64,000 nucleotides of DNA, taken from Glandiceps talaboti (lineage: Eukaryota > Hemichordata > Enteropneusta > Spengelidae). Each line of letters opens with the position of its first letter. Positions within the stretch are counted from its first letter, which is position 1. This document shows, piece after piece, positions 26,221-40,621 of this stretch. The notes beneath the pieces are model-generated. The model made no database searches and was not told the origin of the DNA. It was given only the letters and a program-made list of their open reading frames with translations. Location: contig NC_135569.1 in assembly GCF_964340395.1 (NCBI RefSeq), forward strand, positions 17,752,757 through 17,816,756. The letters are read 5' to 3'. Position numbers and translations under genes: made by a program.

Positions 26221-26961
26221 GGATTTGACATGCATATATCCCACATGATATGTAACCTTGCCACATTTGAAAGAAATGGATAGTGCATGTCAGAGAAATG
26301 ATGTATGATGTATTTTGGACAGATGGACAAGCCCATCACAATAGATATCCACAACATTTTTTGGAAAAGGTTTCAGAGGTAATGCCTGCAGAGTACTAAC
26401 GTTAAAACATGTAATACAACGTAGATTGTAAGTATGAAATATCTTTATACACTAGTCTTAGAGCTACTGTGTATTTTTAAAATCTATTTGCACTCAAGTT
26501 TAAGTTTCCACCCAGATTTAAAGTAATATTGCACCATACACTACAGCTCTATTCATCTGATTTCATTCATTTATGTACTTCGAAAAAAAAAATTGTTTCA
26601 ATAATTATTTTTGCCATTGTGACTTTGTGTTATGTTGTTTTGATTGGCTACCGGACTACAGCATACAGTACTACTATGAATTGATAATTATCAATAATTA
26701 AATAATAATAATTTTAATAATAATAATAAAGTTTATTTGAAAATTAACCACCGTATATAGGGTAGTTTGTTATGCAGAGTTAAAAAAAAGGGGGGTGGGG
26801 GGTGGGGGTGGGGGGGGTGGGGGGGTGGGGGTGGGTGTTATGAACTCATGTTGCCACGGTAACCAAAACCACCAAATATGATAATTATTTTTCCAAAATT
26901 TGACATTTAAACATGGAAAAAATCAAATTTAATTAAAAAAATTCTTTGTAATAATAATAAT
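26221..26961. other. intron stretch with G-rich tract
   Basis: 26221-26335 resembles the family B internal sequence (GACATGCATATATCCCACAT, GAAATGGATAGTGCATGTCA). A G-rich simple repeat (GGGGGTG-like) occupies about 26790-26837. (TAA)n-like runs lie on both sides. Confidence 0.6.
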
Positions 26962-28015
26962 AAAAATGCCGCCGATGGCTTTGTAGCACCGACTGTACTT
27001 TAAAAACGTTTATCCATATGCTAGTCCATGCTAACAATGTGTTCATTTGCTGAATCCAGTTGCCTATCCAACCATGTTGCTATCTTTGCGATATATGCGA
27101 TCATTTGGCTGTTGCTATGGGCGTGGTCATGTTGCTAGATATATTTGCATACATTTTTTAATGTTTTTGTTCACCTGTGTATGAATTCCTGATATTATCT
27201 TTGCAATATACGTGATTATTTGGCTGTTGCTATGGGTGTGGCATCGTTGCTAGGCAAACTTACATACATTTTTTGAATATTATTCAATTGTTTATTAATC
27301 CCCGTTGTTATCTTCACAATATATGTGATCATTTGGCTGTTACTATGGGCATGGTCTTGTTGCTAGGCACATTTGCATACATTTTTTGAATGTTTATTCA
27401 TGTCTTTCAATTCCTGTTGTTACCTTCACAGTATACATGATCATTTGGCTGTTGCTATGGGCGTGGTCTTGTTGCTAGGCAAATCTACATACATTTTTAA
27501 AATGTTTATTCAATTGTCTATTAATCCCTGTTATCTTTGTGAAATACATGACGGTTTGGCTGTTACTATGGGCGTCATGGTTGCTTGGGATATTTGCATA
27601 CATTTTTTAAATGTGTACTCACTTGCCTACCAGATGTTGTTATTTAACCAAAATATACTGACATTTAGTTGTTGCTAAGGGAGTGGTCAGGTTGCTAGGA
27701 CCAATTATGTCAACATGTTTTGAAGAAAATCTGCAGAATAACACTTTCAAAAACATCTCACCAAGTTTCAGACTCATTGACCAAGTACTTTTTGAGATAT
27801 AAGTTTTTGACCAAAAACATTTTACACCTAATTTGCATATCACTCATGGAATCATTGTATGCTTAATATTTATTTCCATACATCCCTAAATGCATTTCCA
27901 TTAAATTTCAGCCCAATCTGCTCAGTGGTTTTGGAATTATAGATTTTTGACCAAAAAGACACATTTTTAGCTCTACTTTGCATATCACTGATGGGTCCAT
28001 CATATCAGAACCAAT
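26962..28015 (+). mobile_element. repeat family A, 5' and middle part
   Basis: 5' end GGCTTTGTAGCACCGACTGT, then five ~120-bp units of the GGCTGTTGCTATGGGCGTGG type. It is followed by CACCAAGTTTCAGACTCATT and AAATTTCAGCCCAATCTGCT, and breaks off near GATGGGTCCATC. No microsatellite or 3' end. Confidence 0.75.
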
Positions 28016-28390
28016 GTGAGAGATAGATTTCTTGTCTTTGTGGAAACCTTAATTAGCATCTATAAAGGAATATTTCAATTTTTACCCCTCCCACCATTAC
28101 ATCTTTATCTTGTAATTTACTTTCCCTAACAAAATATCACCAACCAAGAACATGGAATGTTGACACTGGTGTATTGACTTAAGTGATTGCCACCTGGCCA
28201 AAAACACATGAAATGCCTTCAATTTCCTGCAAAACAGTTTTAGAAATATGTAAAATAACCATTTAGTCGGAAAGAACAAATATACAAAGAAAATAATACT
28301 TTTGTTATGTCTACAGGATAGGTCAACAATCTGCACTAATACATGTACACGGTTATCAGAGAATATCAAATTAATTGTTGGTATGTTTTA

Positions 28391-30324
28391 ATACAATCAA
28401 TCCATGAGGTACTTAGATCAGTCTGGCTAACATACAATCCATGAGGTACTTAGATCAGTCTGGCTAACATACAATCCATGAGGTACTTAGATCAGCCTGG
28501 CTAACATACAATCCATGAGGTACTTAGATCAGCCTGGCTAACATACAATCCATGAGGTACTTAGATCAGCCTGGCTAACATACAATCCATGGGGTACTTA
28601 GATCAGTCTGGCTAACATACAATCCATGAGGTACTTAGATCAGCCTGGCTAACATACAATCCATGAGGTACTTAGATCAGCCTGGCTAACATACAATCCA
28701 TGAGGTACTTAGATCAGCCTGGCTAACATACAATCAATGGGGTACTTAGATCAGTCTGGCTAACATACAATCCATGAGGTACTTAGATCAGCCTGGCTAA
28801 CATACAATCAATGAGGTACTTAGATCAGCCTGGCTAACATACAATCCATGAGGTACTTAGATCAGCCTGGCTAACATACAATCCATGAGGTACTTAGATC
28901 AGCCTGGCTAACATACAATCCATGGGGTACTTAGATCAGCCTGGCTAACATACAATCCATGAGGTACTTAGATCAGCCTGGCTAACATACAATCCATGGG
29001 GTACTTAGATCAGCCTGGCTAACATACAATCCATGAGGTACTTAGATCAGCCTGGCTAACATACAATCCATGAGGTACTTAGATCAGCCTGGCTAACATA
29101 CAATCCATGAGGTACTTAGATCAGCCTGGCTAACATACAATCCATGGGGTACTTAGATCAGCCTGGCTAACATACAATCCATGAGGTACTTAGATCAGCC
29201 TGGCTAACATACAATCCATGGGGTACTTAGATCAGCCTGGCTAACATACAATCCATGAGGTACTTAGATCAGCCTGGCTAACATACAATCAATGGGGTAC
29301 TTAGATCAGTCTGGCTAACATACAATCCATGAGGTACTTAGATCAGCCTGGCTAACATACAATCCATGAGGTACTTAGATCAGCCTGGCTAACATACAAT
29401 CCATGAGGTACTTAGATCAGCCTGGCTAACATACAATCAATGGGGTACTTAGATCAGTCTGGCTAACATACAATCCATGAGGTACTTAGATCAGCCTGGC
29501 TAACATACAATCCATGAGGTACTTAGATCAGCCTGGCTAACATACAATCCATGAGGTACTTAGATCAGCCTGGCTAACATACAATCAATGGGGTACTTAG
29601 ATCAGTCTGGCTAACATACAATCCATGAGGTACTTAGATCAGCCTGGCTAACATACAATCCATGAGGTACTTAGATCAGCCTGGCTAACATACAATCCAT
29701 GAGGTACTTAGATCAGCCTGGCTAACATACAATCCATGAGGTACTTAGATCAGCCTGGCTAACATACAATCCATGAGGTACTTAGATCAGCCTGGCTAAC
29801 ATACAATCAATGGGGTACTTAGATCAGTCTGGCTAACATACAATCCATGGGGTACTTAGATCAGCCTGGCTAACATACAATCCATGAGGTACTTAGATCA
29901 GCCTGGCTAACATACAATCCATGAGGTACTTAGATCAGCCTGGCTAACATACAATCCATGAGGTACTTAGCTCAGCCTGGCTAACATACAATCCATGGGG
30001 TACTTAGATCAGCCTGGCTAACATACAATCCATGAGGTACTTAGATCAGCCTGGCTAACATACAATCCATGAGGTACTTAGATCAGCCTGGCTAACATAC
30101 AATCCATGAGGTACTTAGATCAGCCTGGCTAACATACAATCCATGAGGTACTTAGATCAGCCTGGCTAACATACAATCCATGAGGTACTTAGATCAGCCT
30201 GGCTAACATACAATCCATGAGGTACTTAGATCAGCCTGGCTAACATACAATCCATGGGGTACTTAGATCAGCCTGGCTAACATACAATCCATGGGGTACT
30301 TAGATCAGCCTGGCTAACATACAA
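28391..30324. repeat. minisatellite, 37 bp x ~52 (largest array)
   Basis: Units ACAATCCATGAGGTACTTAG plus ATCAGCCTGGCTAACAT. Variant sites are CCATG/CAATG, GAGG/GGGG and CAGCC/CAGTC. A combined variant unit (CAATGGGG with CAGTCTGG) recurs at about 29290, 29438 and 29586, exactly 148 bp (four units) apart, showing higher-order repeat structure. Not CRISPR: there are no unique spacers. Confidence 0.97.
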
Positions 30325-30889
30325 AGACAATCAAAATAATATACAACATGTACACATCTTTTATTGAGCAAGTTGTCTAAACCTTTTAAAGAAATTTAAT
30401 TCTCTAATTGAAAATGAACACTTTTGAAAGTTGACAATGCATTATTAGAATCAGAAAAAGGCTTTGTACTTTTACAGATGACAAGTGTGGAAATTTTGTC
30501 AAAATAATGATTTGACACCATAACATTTATAAGATTCACAATTAATGTAAATTTAGATAATTTTGATAATTTAGATAATTGTTTTTAAGAAATTGATAAA
30601 ATGGAGTCAATGTGTAAAGGCATGTCCACATTACTAATGACATACTTTTCAAAACTGACCACTACAAAACAATACTACTACTTTCAGTTTCAAACCTATT
30701 CCTGGTCTAGTTTTTTACTACTAATGTTTTATTTTTGTAACCTTCACCATTGGTGACACTAAGTTAAGGAAAATAATCCCTAAAACATGCAGGTCCATCT
30801 TTAAAAGTTTAGAATTGACCAATTACATTTAAGATAACCATACCTGAGGTATAGGTAAACCAATAGGTGGCTTTGTTACAGCATTATGC
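30325..30889. other. intron stretch, nothing recognised
   Basis: AT-rich DNA; no element recognised. Confidence 0.55.
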
Positions 30890-30894
30890 ATTGA

Positions 30895-31580
30895 CAGGGT
30901 TCGTACACTTAAAGCAAAACAAAATTCCAGGACTTTCCAGGGGTTTTTCGTCAGTTTTCCAGGGGTATCTATATTGAATTTTGGCCATTTTCCAGGGGTG
31001 TTGACACTAAAGTATATTTTTTGAATGACATCTATTTGTCTGATGTGGACGAGAAAAAATTATCAACAGTTCCCATAATATGTCACAAAACATTTTAAAG
31101 ACAATCGACACTCTGCAAGATGTTGGTTTCAAAACCATGTTTGTACGCTAAGATTAACGGAGAAACCGCTGTCCTAAGTAGCCGTTTCGTCAAGCTGTTG
31201 CATTGATCGTGTAAGATTGAGTCGCAGCATTCGTCAGTCTAATTCAGGCGCTCATTCAGTGTACGCTAGGCACGGTCTGTGGGGGCAAAGTGTCTCGTGG
31301 AACGATCGTTTGACTGTCTGGGTTTAATCGGCGTGAATTTTGATTCACCACCGTGGCGAAAGACTTTGAAAATATTTTCGCCATTTCACATTTACGAGAT
31401 TCAGAATCATATGAATGGGTGGCACGAGCACAGACATGACGATCGTCAATATCAATCGATCGATTGATCATGATCATTTTCCAGGGTTTTCCAGGGGTAG
31501 GGCGCATTTTTCCAGGGTTTTCCAGGGAGGGTTTGGAATTCCAGGGTTTTCCAGGGTTTTCCAGGACCGTGCGAACCCTG
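30895..31580. mobile_element. hAT-like non-autonomous DNA transposon, 686 bp
   Basis: Terminal inverted repeats CAGGGTTCGTAC (left) and GTGCGAACCCTG (right), 11 of 12 matching, flanked by the 5-bp direct repeat ATTGA (30890-30894 and 31581-31585). Next to each end are many copies of TTTTCCAGGG, in the same direction on the left and right, which would suit subterminal transposase sites. The centre is less AT-rich and I see no transposase. The CAGGG ends fit hAT elements. A 5-bp duplication is unusual, since 8 bp is the rule in most hAT, though some groups make 5-6 bp. Confidence 0.7.
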
Positions 31581-31585
31581 ATTGA

Positions 31586-33417
31586 TGTTTGCAAGAAGTA
31601 CTGTACTACACTAGTGGGTACAGTGCCCCAAGGCAGCCTACTTCTGGCATACAGTAATGGTTCTTTTTATAACTAACCAAATAGTATTTCTGAATGACCA
31701 GGGTGGTCTTCTGCTATTCACACTAATGTAACTGTTGTCAATATGTTTCCTCAATCACTATCTTTTTTCAAATAAAAGAAAAGGTGACTTCCCACCTTTC
31801 AGAATTCTATTTTGGCACATGAGCCAAAACCAAAATGAGACAATTACTGAGTGGGTTTACTCAGTAAACTTGGAAAGAGCTGTTTGCTGGAGGCTTGAAA
31901 AAGCAGTGCTTTCAGACAGGTGGTTGAATGTCAATAAAAAAAACAGTAAACAAACAGTAGGTTCACATCTTTTGTTTCCTCTCTGTCCATGCATTTTTCT
32001 TCCTGGTTATGTGCTGACAAAAGCTGAAACCTGGCGCTAACATGAACACGAAACAACCAAATGAAAAATAAACAGCATCCACAGAAGTTCGGGAGACTGG
32101 AAAACAATGTTTGATTTCACCAATCAACTCCTTTTCATTTTCTTAAATGGTTCAATATAACGGAGAAATTTGAACCACAAGTTACAACATGGCAGTCCTT
32201 AGTTGTAATTGTTGCATCTGTGCCTTCATATCAACCAGCACCTTAGGGGTATATCTGTTATACCTATATTTACTTCAGCATCACATTGGCTTATACATGT
32301 ATGTGTCTGTAAATAATGTATTTACTTTAGCATCACATTGGTGTGTATGTCTGTAAATAACATATTTACTTCAGCATTCTTTTATCTGTTTGTTAGACAG
32401 ACATCAGCTTACAGTTGAGAAATCAATAACAGACAATCGGCCGTCCCTACAAACAGCTACTTGTAAAAAACTGTAAGCTACTTGAGTGCTGTAATGTTTG
32501 ACATTTTATTGATTTTAACAAGTCATCTTTCTTGTACCAGTAATTCCACCCAAACTTTAATTTGTTTTTATGAGTGCCGAAAAGAAGAAACTGTATAGTT
32601 TGCTTAAACAGAATGTGTCAACTTTCTTGAAATACTCCAACTTCACATAGAATGTGTCTCAGAAGTAAACTGTTGAAACATTTTGTTACTCTGTTGACAA
32701 AAGCTGAAACGTTCAATTCAAGAAACAATGAAGGGTGCACAATACAAACATGTTAAACACAGATCAAAATTATATCAAAATTATGTCAATTTAGAATCCA
32801 ATATGGCTACTGCTAATTTAGAATCCAATATGGCTACTGCTAATTTAGAATCCAATATGGCTACTGCTAATGATGTGATTCAGAAGTAGACAAGCACAAC
32901 ATGCAGACTGTGCTGTTATAGGCTGAATTCACATGGTTTCTCTGAAATGTGACATCTTAAAAAGTGATCAAAGATACTTTGGCAGGAAAATCTACATGGA
33001 AATAGAAGCAAATTTTTGTTTAGAAAATGAGCTGTTGGCTAAGACCAATCTGTATCAGAAAATATACAAAAACCAAAGAAATTGTTCTCCTAAAACATTG
33101 TTTGATATTTATGAAGGTAATAATCCTAGATACAACCATTTTACTACTATCATTTGTCAAAAGGTTTTGACAGAAAAATGGCATTCAAATGATGATCATA
33201 TTTCCGTAGGAACATTTCAAGACCGGTTTTTAGTAACTTTTTGTGAACATCAAATTGCAAATAGTCAAGTTTTATGTTGCTGTAATACTCTGTAATATTT
33301 ATTACCTTATGTGTGGATAAATACACTACATAGTAACAAATAACAAAGTACATGTTTGATATATTTTATAGCATGTACTTTCTGACTGTGTACTACTTTA
33401 TGATTATGGAAATGACA
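31586..33417. other. intron stretch with a 27-bp triple repeat
   Basis: 32790-32870 holds three copies of TTAGAATCCAATATGGCTAC plus TGCTAAT. A 120-codon frame at 32933-33295 has no recognisable domain. Nothing else recognised. Confidence 0.6.
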
Positions 33418-33423
33418 TTTTAT

Positions 33424-34908
33424 GATCATAAAATGTATATATGCCAGTTTGTCAATGATCACATTACCATAAAATGTATATATGCCAGTTTGTCAATGAT
33501 CACATTACCATAAAATGTATATATGCCAGTTTGTCAATGATCACATTACCATAAAATGTATATATGCCAGTTTGTCAATGATCACATTACCATAAAATGT
33601 ATATATGCCAGTTTGTCAATGATCACATTACCATAAAATGTATATATGCCAGTTTGTCAATGATCACATTACCATAAAATGTATATATGCCAGTTTGTCA
33701 ATGATCACATTACCATAAAATGTATATATGCCAGTTTGTCAATGATCACATTACCATAAAATGTATATATGCCAGTTTGTCAATGATCACATTACCATAA
33801 AATGTATATATGCCAGTTTGTCAATGATCACATTACCATAAAATGTATATATGCCAGTTTGTCAATGATCACATTACCATAAAATGTATATATGCCAGTT
33901 TGTCAATGATCACATTACCATAAAATGTATATATGCCAGTTTGTCAATGATCACATTACCATAAAATGTATATATGCCAGTTTGTCAATGATCACATTAC
34001 CATAAAATGTATATATGCCAGTTTGTCAATGATCACATTACCATAAAATGTATATATGCCAGTTTGTCAATGATCACATTATCATAAAATGTATATATGC
34101 CAGTTTGTCAATGATCACATTACCATAAAATGTATATATGCCAGTTTGTCAATGATCACATTATCATAAAATGTATATATGCCAGTTTGTCAATGATCAC
34201 ATTACCATAAAATGTATATATGCCAGTTTGTCAATGATCACATTATCATAAAATGTATATATGCCAGTTTGTCAATGATCACATTACCATAAAATGTATA
34301 TATGCCAGTTTGTCAATGATCACATTACCATAAAATGTATATATGCCAGTTTGTCAATGATCACATTACCATAAAATGTATATATGCCAGTTTGTCAATG
34401 ATCACATTACCATAAAATGTATATATGCCAGTTTGTCAATGATCACATTACCATAAAATGTATATATGCCAGTTTGTCAATGATCACATTACCATAAAAT
34501 GTATATATGCCAGTTTGTCAATGATCACATTACCATAAAATGTATATATGCCAGTTTGTCAATGATCACATTATCATAAAATGTATATATGCCAGTTTGT
34601 CAATGATCACATTACCATAAAATGTATATATGCCAGTTTGTCAATGATCACATTACCATAAAATGTATATATGCCAGTTTGTCAATGATCACATTACCAT
34701 AAAATGTATATATGCCAGTTTGTCAATGATCACATTACCATAAAATGTATATATGCCAGTTTGTCAATGATCACATTACCATAAAATGTATATATGCCAG
34801 TTTGTCAATGATCACATTACCATAAAATGTATATATGCCAGTTTGTCAATGATCACATTACCATAAAATGTATATATGCCAGTTTGTCAATGATCACATT
34901 ACCATAAA
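33424..34908. repeat. minisatellite, 41 bp x 36, extremely homogeneous
   Basis: Units ACCATAAAATGTATATATGC plus CAGTTTGTCAATGATCACATT. Almost the only variation is ACCAT/ATCAT in a handful of units (for example near 34081, 34162, 34244, 34571). Such uniformity suggests recent expansion or ongoing homogenisation. Confidence 0.97.
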
Positions 34909-37900
34909 TGGAAGATCACTAACAAAAAATGACATTTGGTTTTTTTGACGGACATTTCCAAATAAATCAAATTGAAAACTTGATTTAACATTAGCATAGT
35001 TTGTTTCATTAGTGAGATATGGAAAGTCTATGCAATTTGAAATAAGATTTTATCTTAGCTGTGAAGATTCTTCATCAACAAACAAAATATATGTCAAAAT
35101 GACAAATTAATGAATATTTTTAAGTTCAAAGCATTACCTACAGAAAGCTTGCTGAGGTGCAAACTTAATCAGAAATTCAAGTCATCTGCAGAAAATTCAT
35201 CAAAGTACAGATTTATGTTCTTTGTGTGGGTTAAAAAGTGTGTAAGAAGTGAAATGTTTTAAATAAATTGTGATATGACTGACAATCCTGTATGCTGTAT
35301 ATGATACACAGTATCTTTAACATATTAACCATAGATGTCGGTTTATCCTAGGATGAGAACAAACAGGTGTTGTATCAAGCCTTAGGCTCAACTTAGTCAC
35401 ATTTCAGTATTTCAATGTCTTCAATTCTTTCACTGGACTCAGACTGGCGACAAGACAACTGGCTCACCTGCTCTGTGCTTTACTGAGTTACGATCATGAT
35501 TCTCATCTTTAAAAATACTCTCCAAAAGACAGGAAATCCAAATCATTTTAACAACTCAACCAAAACTGGTAATGTCTCTTCAATCAATTTCCTTTGATGT
35601 TGTTAAGATGAAGAGGATCAGTGTATTTCAGTTGTCTTGGAAACCTTAGGCATTATAACGCCATCAGTCCCTATTCAAAGAATGCCGACAAATAGTTATC
35701 CTGACCAAATCTGGTCATTCGTATGTTTTCCACCAATTTGGCTTGATAAAAGTAAAACCTCTGAAGAAAGGAGATCGCTTTGATGATTATTATCACATTG
35801 TGATATGCTTGGCTAAGTATTTCACATGTAAGAGAATGAAACTTTTAGAAATACACAAGAGTATATTTCATTCTAGTGGACAAGGTATTTTTGAAGTGAG
35901 ACTAAAAAATAAAGGCAGAAATGATTCAAGGTATTTTCATTTCTCAATTTCATCTGTTTTTAGTTAAGTAACTTGTTCTTTGTTAATTCTCGTGGAAAGA
36001 GCAGTGACCTACATAAGATGCTGGAATGTAAGTGCGTGCCAACAAATGCAGGTCACTATCTTGATACATTATCTGTTAAAACTTTCACCCTTCTCATACT
36101 CAAAACAACTATCCTCAACCAAACAAAGTTCCGACATGTCTGCCCTAAATCAGTTTTTTCCTAGATAACCATTCAAAATCTACCCCAGTGTGGGTAGGAA
36201 ACCTTACAATACAATAATCTTTTAATAAACACTTAATATCAAAACTGCAACATGTTCTCGTCGATACTTGAGCTGGTGCATGAAAATCATTTGTCTAAGT
36301 GGCATTGAATGTCCTCATATTTGCTATGCGACACGTATACTTTATTTATGACGATTTGAGTCGCCTTGTAAATTTTTCAACAAAGTTTTTTCCCACAAGC
36401 CCATTAGTTCTACTTTGATGACATGGTAAAGTTACAATTAAATGCATGCAAAAGGCTTTTTAGCAAGGAATACACTTATGTAGGCAAGCACTATGCAATG
36501 AACTAATTTGCCTTGGTTTTGCCGACACTGCTATTCATCAGCAGTAGAGACATGTGTACAATTGTAAAGGCTTTTTACTTCCACCTCAGTTAGCATACAT
36601 CTTCATCAGTGTGGAGGTCACAGGGTCACACATAGTCCATTGCATTTGCTAAAACGCCACACCAAAATATTGTAGGGATGTAGACTATACTAGAATCAGT
36701 TCAAGAGAAACGGATCTTAATGAAGGCACAATGAATGCTTGGTAGAGATGCTCTTTTGAGGTGTCTTTGCAACTGACAAAAGTGGTTTTGTTGTCTGTGA
36801 AGACCAATATTGTCAACTGAATTCAAAGGACATGTCCTTAAGTCTCCACAAACCTCAGTAAGAGTTTCAACAAAGAAAGACATAATTACTGTCTTGCACA
36901 CTCAAAAGAAGTGGCACAAAACAGAAAGGCACTGCAACTACTTCACAAAATAGTTTAAATGTTTGAAAGATCTGAAGGCCATCATAGATACAAGACTTTT
37001 AAAATCTTGCCTTGGTAAACATTCACTGCTGAGACGTTTCATTTCCTCTTAGTAGAAAACATAACATTGCCCAAGGTGATATTTCATGCTAATGCAACTT
37101 TTCAGATTCATGAAACTCAGATGAAATTTCTCTACTTTCAATTTGAGTTCATCTTAGTGTAGTTGGTGTGATGAGGAATGCCAGCACACATTGATTCTAA
37201 ATACAAAACTTTCACCATACGCTCTCTGACTTTTTCATAAACCTTTAATTAAAAGTCGGTTCAAATTTAGCTGATGAGAAAGCTGACAAATCTTTGTGAA
37301 CAGTCAAAAACAATGGGGGCAAATTTGTCATGAAAGGTTAGATAGTTTTTATGTCAAAAGTTTCATGTTTATGTCTGATGTCACATCCTGCTGATATGAT
37401 TAGCTGGTTGGATAAACCCACTGCCAGTACAATCTTTCCACCCACAATATCACAATCCCACACTAAGTCTCAACTTAACTTTGAATAATTTACAGCTTCA
37501 CTTTGACACCACCAATCAAAACATTCCAAATCTACATTACAACATTAAAACCACCAATCAAAACATTCCAAATCTAACAAATCAACACTTTTTCAAAGGA
37601 TTATATCATATCTAGACCGCTGAAAAATGATTTGAAATCCAAATATTGATGCAATTCCACTAAGTTTAGGACTAGGTGTAACACAGCTTTGTACAGCTCC
37701 CAAAAGCACATCTCTGCCTACACAGTATATTATATGCCGTAATAACACATCAAAATTGCAAGTATAGCGGGTTATATTAGTATTTGTCGTCACACATAAT
37801 TGAAATGTACATGTATACTCTGTGTATAATTGACATGCATAAGGTGTGATGCATTGCCATGTCATATGCACCAATTTCTAATGGAAGGTTTGGTACAAGT

Positions 37901-40621
37901 GTTACTTCTAACAACAACCACGTGATTTCACATTTGGCTGTAAATCAATCAATAGCTTTCTTCATATTTCTAAAGTGTCATTTCATATTTGATGAACATT
38001 TCATTAAAATCACTGCATTTGTTAGTATGCGTATTTCCATGCAAGTACTATGATGACATTTAAGGGTGTGGTTAATAGGAAAATTTCACCATTATTTTTG
38101 TAAAGCAGACTTGTCATATCCTATTTCCATATTAAGGTCAATGAAAGATGTCTATATTGGATCTTAAATTAGAAGTGTAGGCAAATAAACCAATGTTGGA
38201 GGCTAATTCTATAGCTTTCAGAAATAGCCAGGGTTGATTTTGTAAAGATACTTTTTTTTTAACTTTCATTTTTTTTGAATCATGAAATCTCGTCCTTGTA
38301 AATTCATTGATATCCCATAATATCTTTTACAACCATACAAGCATGATAAACCCGTAGTCAGTTCACATCAATATCTGGGTAGGCGGATGTGCTCATTCAA
38401 ACTGCACAGTTTTTCTTTTTTTATGTTGAAAAACTAAATTCTAAAATTAATGTAATGCTTCCTTTACAATCATTAATTTCTATAGAGTCTGGGATTTGCC
38501 TTCTCTGTGATTTGAATACACCACATCTTTGTAGTTCCATACATGTATAATTTAGAAGGCAGTGTTATATTAATTTGAAATTTAACAATAATTACATTCA
38601 GTGGCTATGCTTTTTAAATTTTAATTATTAATTTATAATGTCAGGATTGTTATGCAAATAGTATAATTATTCGTTGATGACTTTTGACACCTTGTACTGC
38701 ATGACTACTATTCTATCGACATGTATAGTAATTCATTTCTATTGTCAAAGCTGCTAGTCTAATTATCTGCATTGCTGATGGCCTCACTAATAATGCATAC
38801 TGGACATATAATAAGAGTGGTTCATTGCAATGAGTTCTTTTCTCTCTCTCTACCCTAGCCAGGAATTCATGATGTGTTTCATGTTGTACATGTATACGAT
38901 TTTATATACCTCATATCTATATACAAGTACATGTTTCTGCATACACATGATTTCATATACCACACATCTATATACAATTATCTACAAATTACATTGTACT
39001 TAAGTTCTCTTTCAAATGTTCATCATTTTTCATATCAACTTAATTGTAATTTTTATGGAATTGATTTCGAGTGGGTGTGTTGGTCTCACTAGCAGTTGAT
39101 AAAGTGTACAATTGGCCCTTGCCTGTGTGAGGCAATATTCAATTCACTCACTAGTCTAACAAAGATTTCCTTGACTCTTGCCTTACACACATTTCTGCTT
39201 GTCTAAGTTTATATTCTTATAGCAGTGCAAATGTCAAGATAAATTCACAGAGCTGGAGGTTACCGTATTTTACTTTGAAATCACACATCATAAACTATAA
39301 TATACCGGTACATGAGAAAAAAGTGTATGTGTGTGTGTGGGGGGGGGATTATCATCCATTGCAATGCTTCACTAAATTCAAATTTTGATAAATAATATTA
39401 CAAAATGTAATTTACTAATAGGGAATTGTTCATGTGAGTAGTAATGTATAAATAATACATAGATAAACAGAGACACAGCGGTGTTAGTCTAAGTGTCAAA
39501 TTACAGAACTCACTACATCACTTTACTTGTAATATTATATTAGTCTATCCTCTAGTTTTCTCTCTAGTATTTTGGCACTTAAATTGAAATAGAACATTTG
39601 ATATGGATTCAGGCAAGCACTAAAATACATATATGCACAAAAACATTTCTACAACCATCTTGGTTGAAATGAATTATTTCCATATCCTCTATTTTGGCTT
39701 ATAATTGAAAATAGAATGTTTTAATATAAATTTATACAAACACCTAGAATAGAACAAAACAGAAGTGTTGAAATCTAAATCATATCCCTACTTTGGACTG
39801 ACACCTAAATCAAAGTCTAAATTATTTATAAGCAAGAGTTAAAAACTTCAGACAACAAAGGTCTGCACTTTTATGTTAAATACAAGTGTTTATTTCTAAT
39901 TAAATGAGTTAAGTGACAAAGTGAAGTAGAATCCAAATAGTGGTGGATACTGTCACAAATGTGTGTTTTGTTTGTTACAGTTTGATAACTGATTCCCACA
40001 GTTGGCACAAACAGCTGAGAGTTTGTAACCATACAGGACTGTACTCATACTATTATCCATTCATTTGTCTTCTCACATTAAGTATACTGCAATAGCAACA
40101 AACTAAAACACGTTTTCTCACTTAACACTTGCACCTTCTTTTATTCAATGGACTAATGCATCGCCACAGAAAGAAAGTTAACAATACACCATCTGTATTG
40201 GTTATTTTTATTTTTTAATGTCTTTCGACATTCAACCACCCAAAGGAACAATCAATCAAGCCAAACCTGACTATAGGAGTGCTGCAAAAGGAAGTGACAA
40301 TTAGAAGCGTTTCTTAGACAACGAACACTATGTGACAAGGAGAATGTGATTTGTCTCTATTAATGTATGTTTAAAACAAACAGTTGTCATTGTCATCACC
40401 ACCCCACATCCATGAGGGTCTCACAACACTAAAAGTAGCTGATAGCTGTAATTTGTAAATGGTTGCCTTTATCTCTGACCTTCTACACAGTACACCTAAA
40501 TCAGGCCCTAGTACTAGTAGTAGTTCCTCCCCATAAATCAAATGCTCCTTGAATTTCAAACCAGACAGAGAATTGATTTCATAATCTTGTATGACATAAA
40601 CAATGAAATATGTCCTGGAAA
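34909..40621. other. long intron stretch, nothing recognised
   Basis: 5.7 kb of AT-rich DNA, the largest part of the intron without arrays. There is only a ~29-bp duplication near 37508-37577 (ACCACCAATCAAAACATTCC type). Short open frames show no domain. This would be the best place to look for conserved intronic enhancers. Confidence 0.5.

Noticed and set aside
28391-30324. Regular 37-bp repeats resembling a CRISPR array
   Set aside because: There are no unique spacers: the whole 37-bp unit repeats head to tail. The DNA is animal, with spliced genes.
28391-30324. GATCAGCCTGGCTAACAT looks like part of the primate Alu consensus
   Set aside because: Only ~18 bases are similar and the rest of the unit has no Alu character. 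Chance resemblance in a non-primate genome.
32933-33295. 120-codon plus-strand ORF as a nested gene
   Set aside because: No recognisable domain and no supporting splice or regulatory signals.
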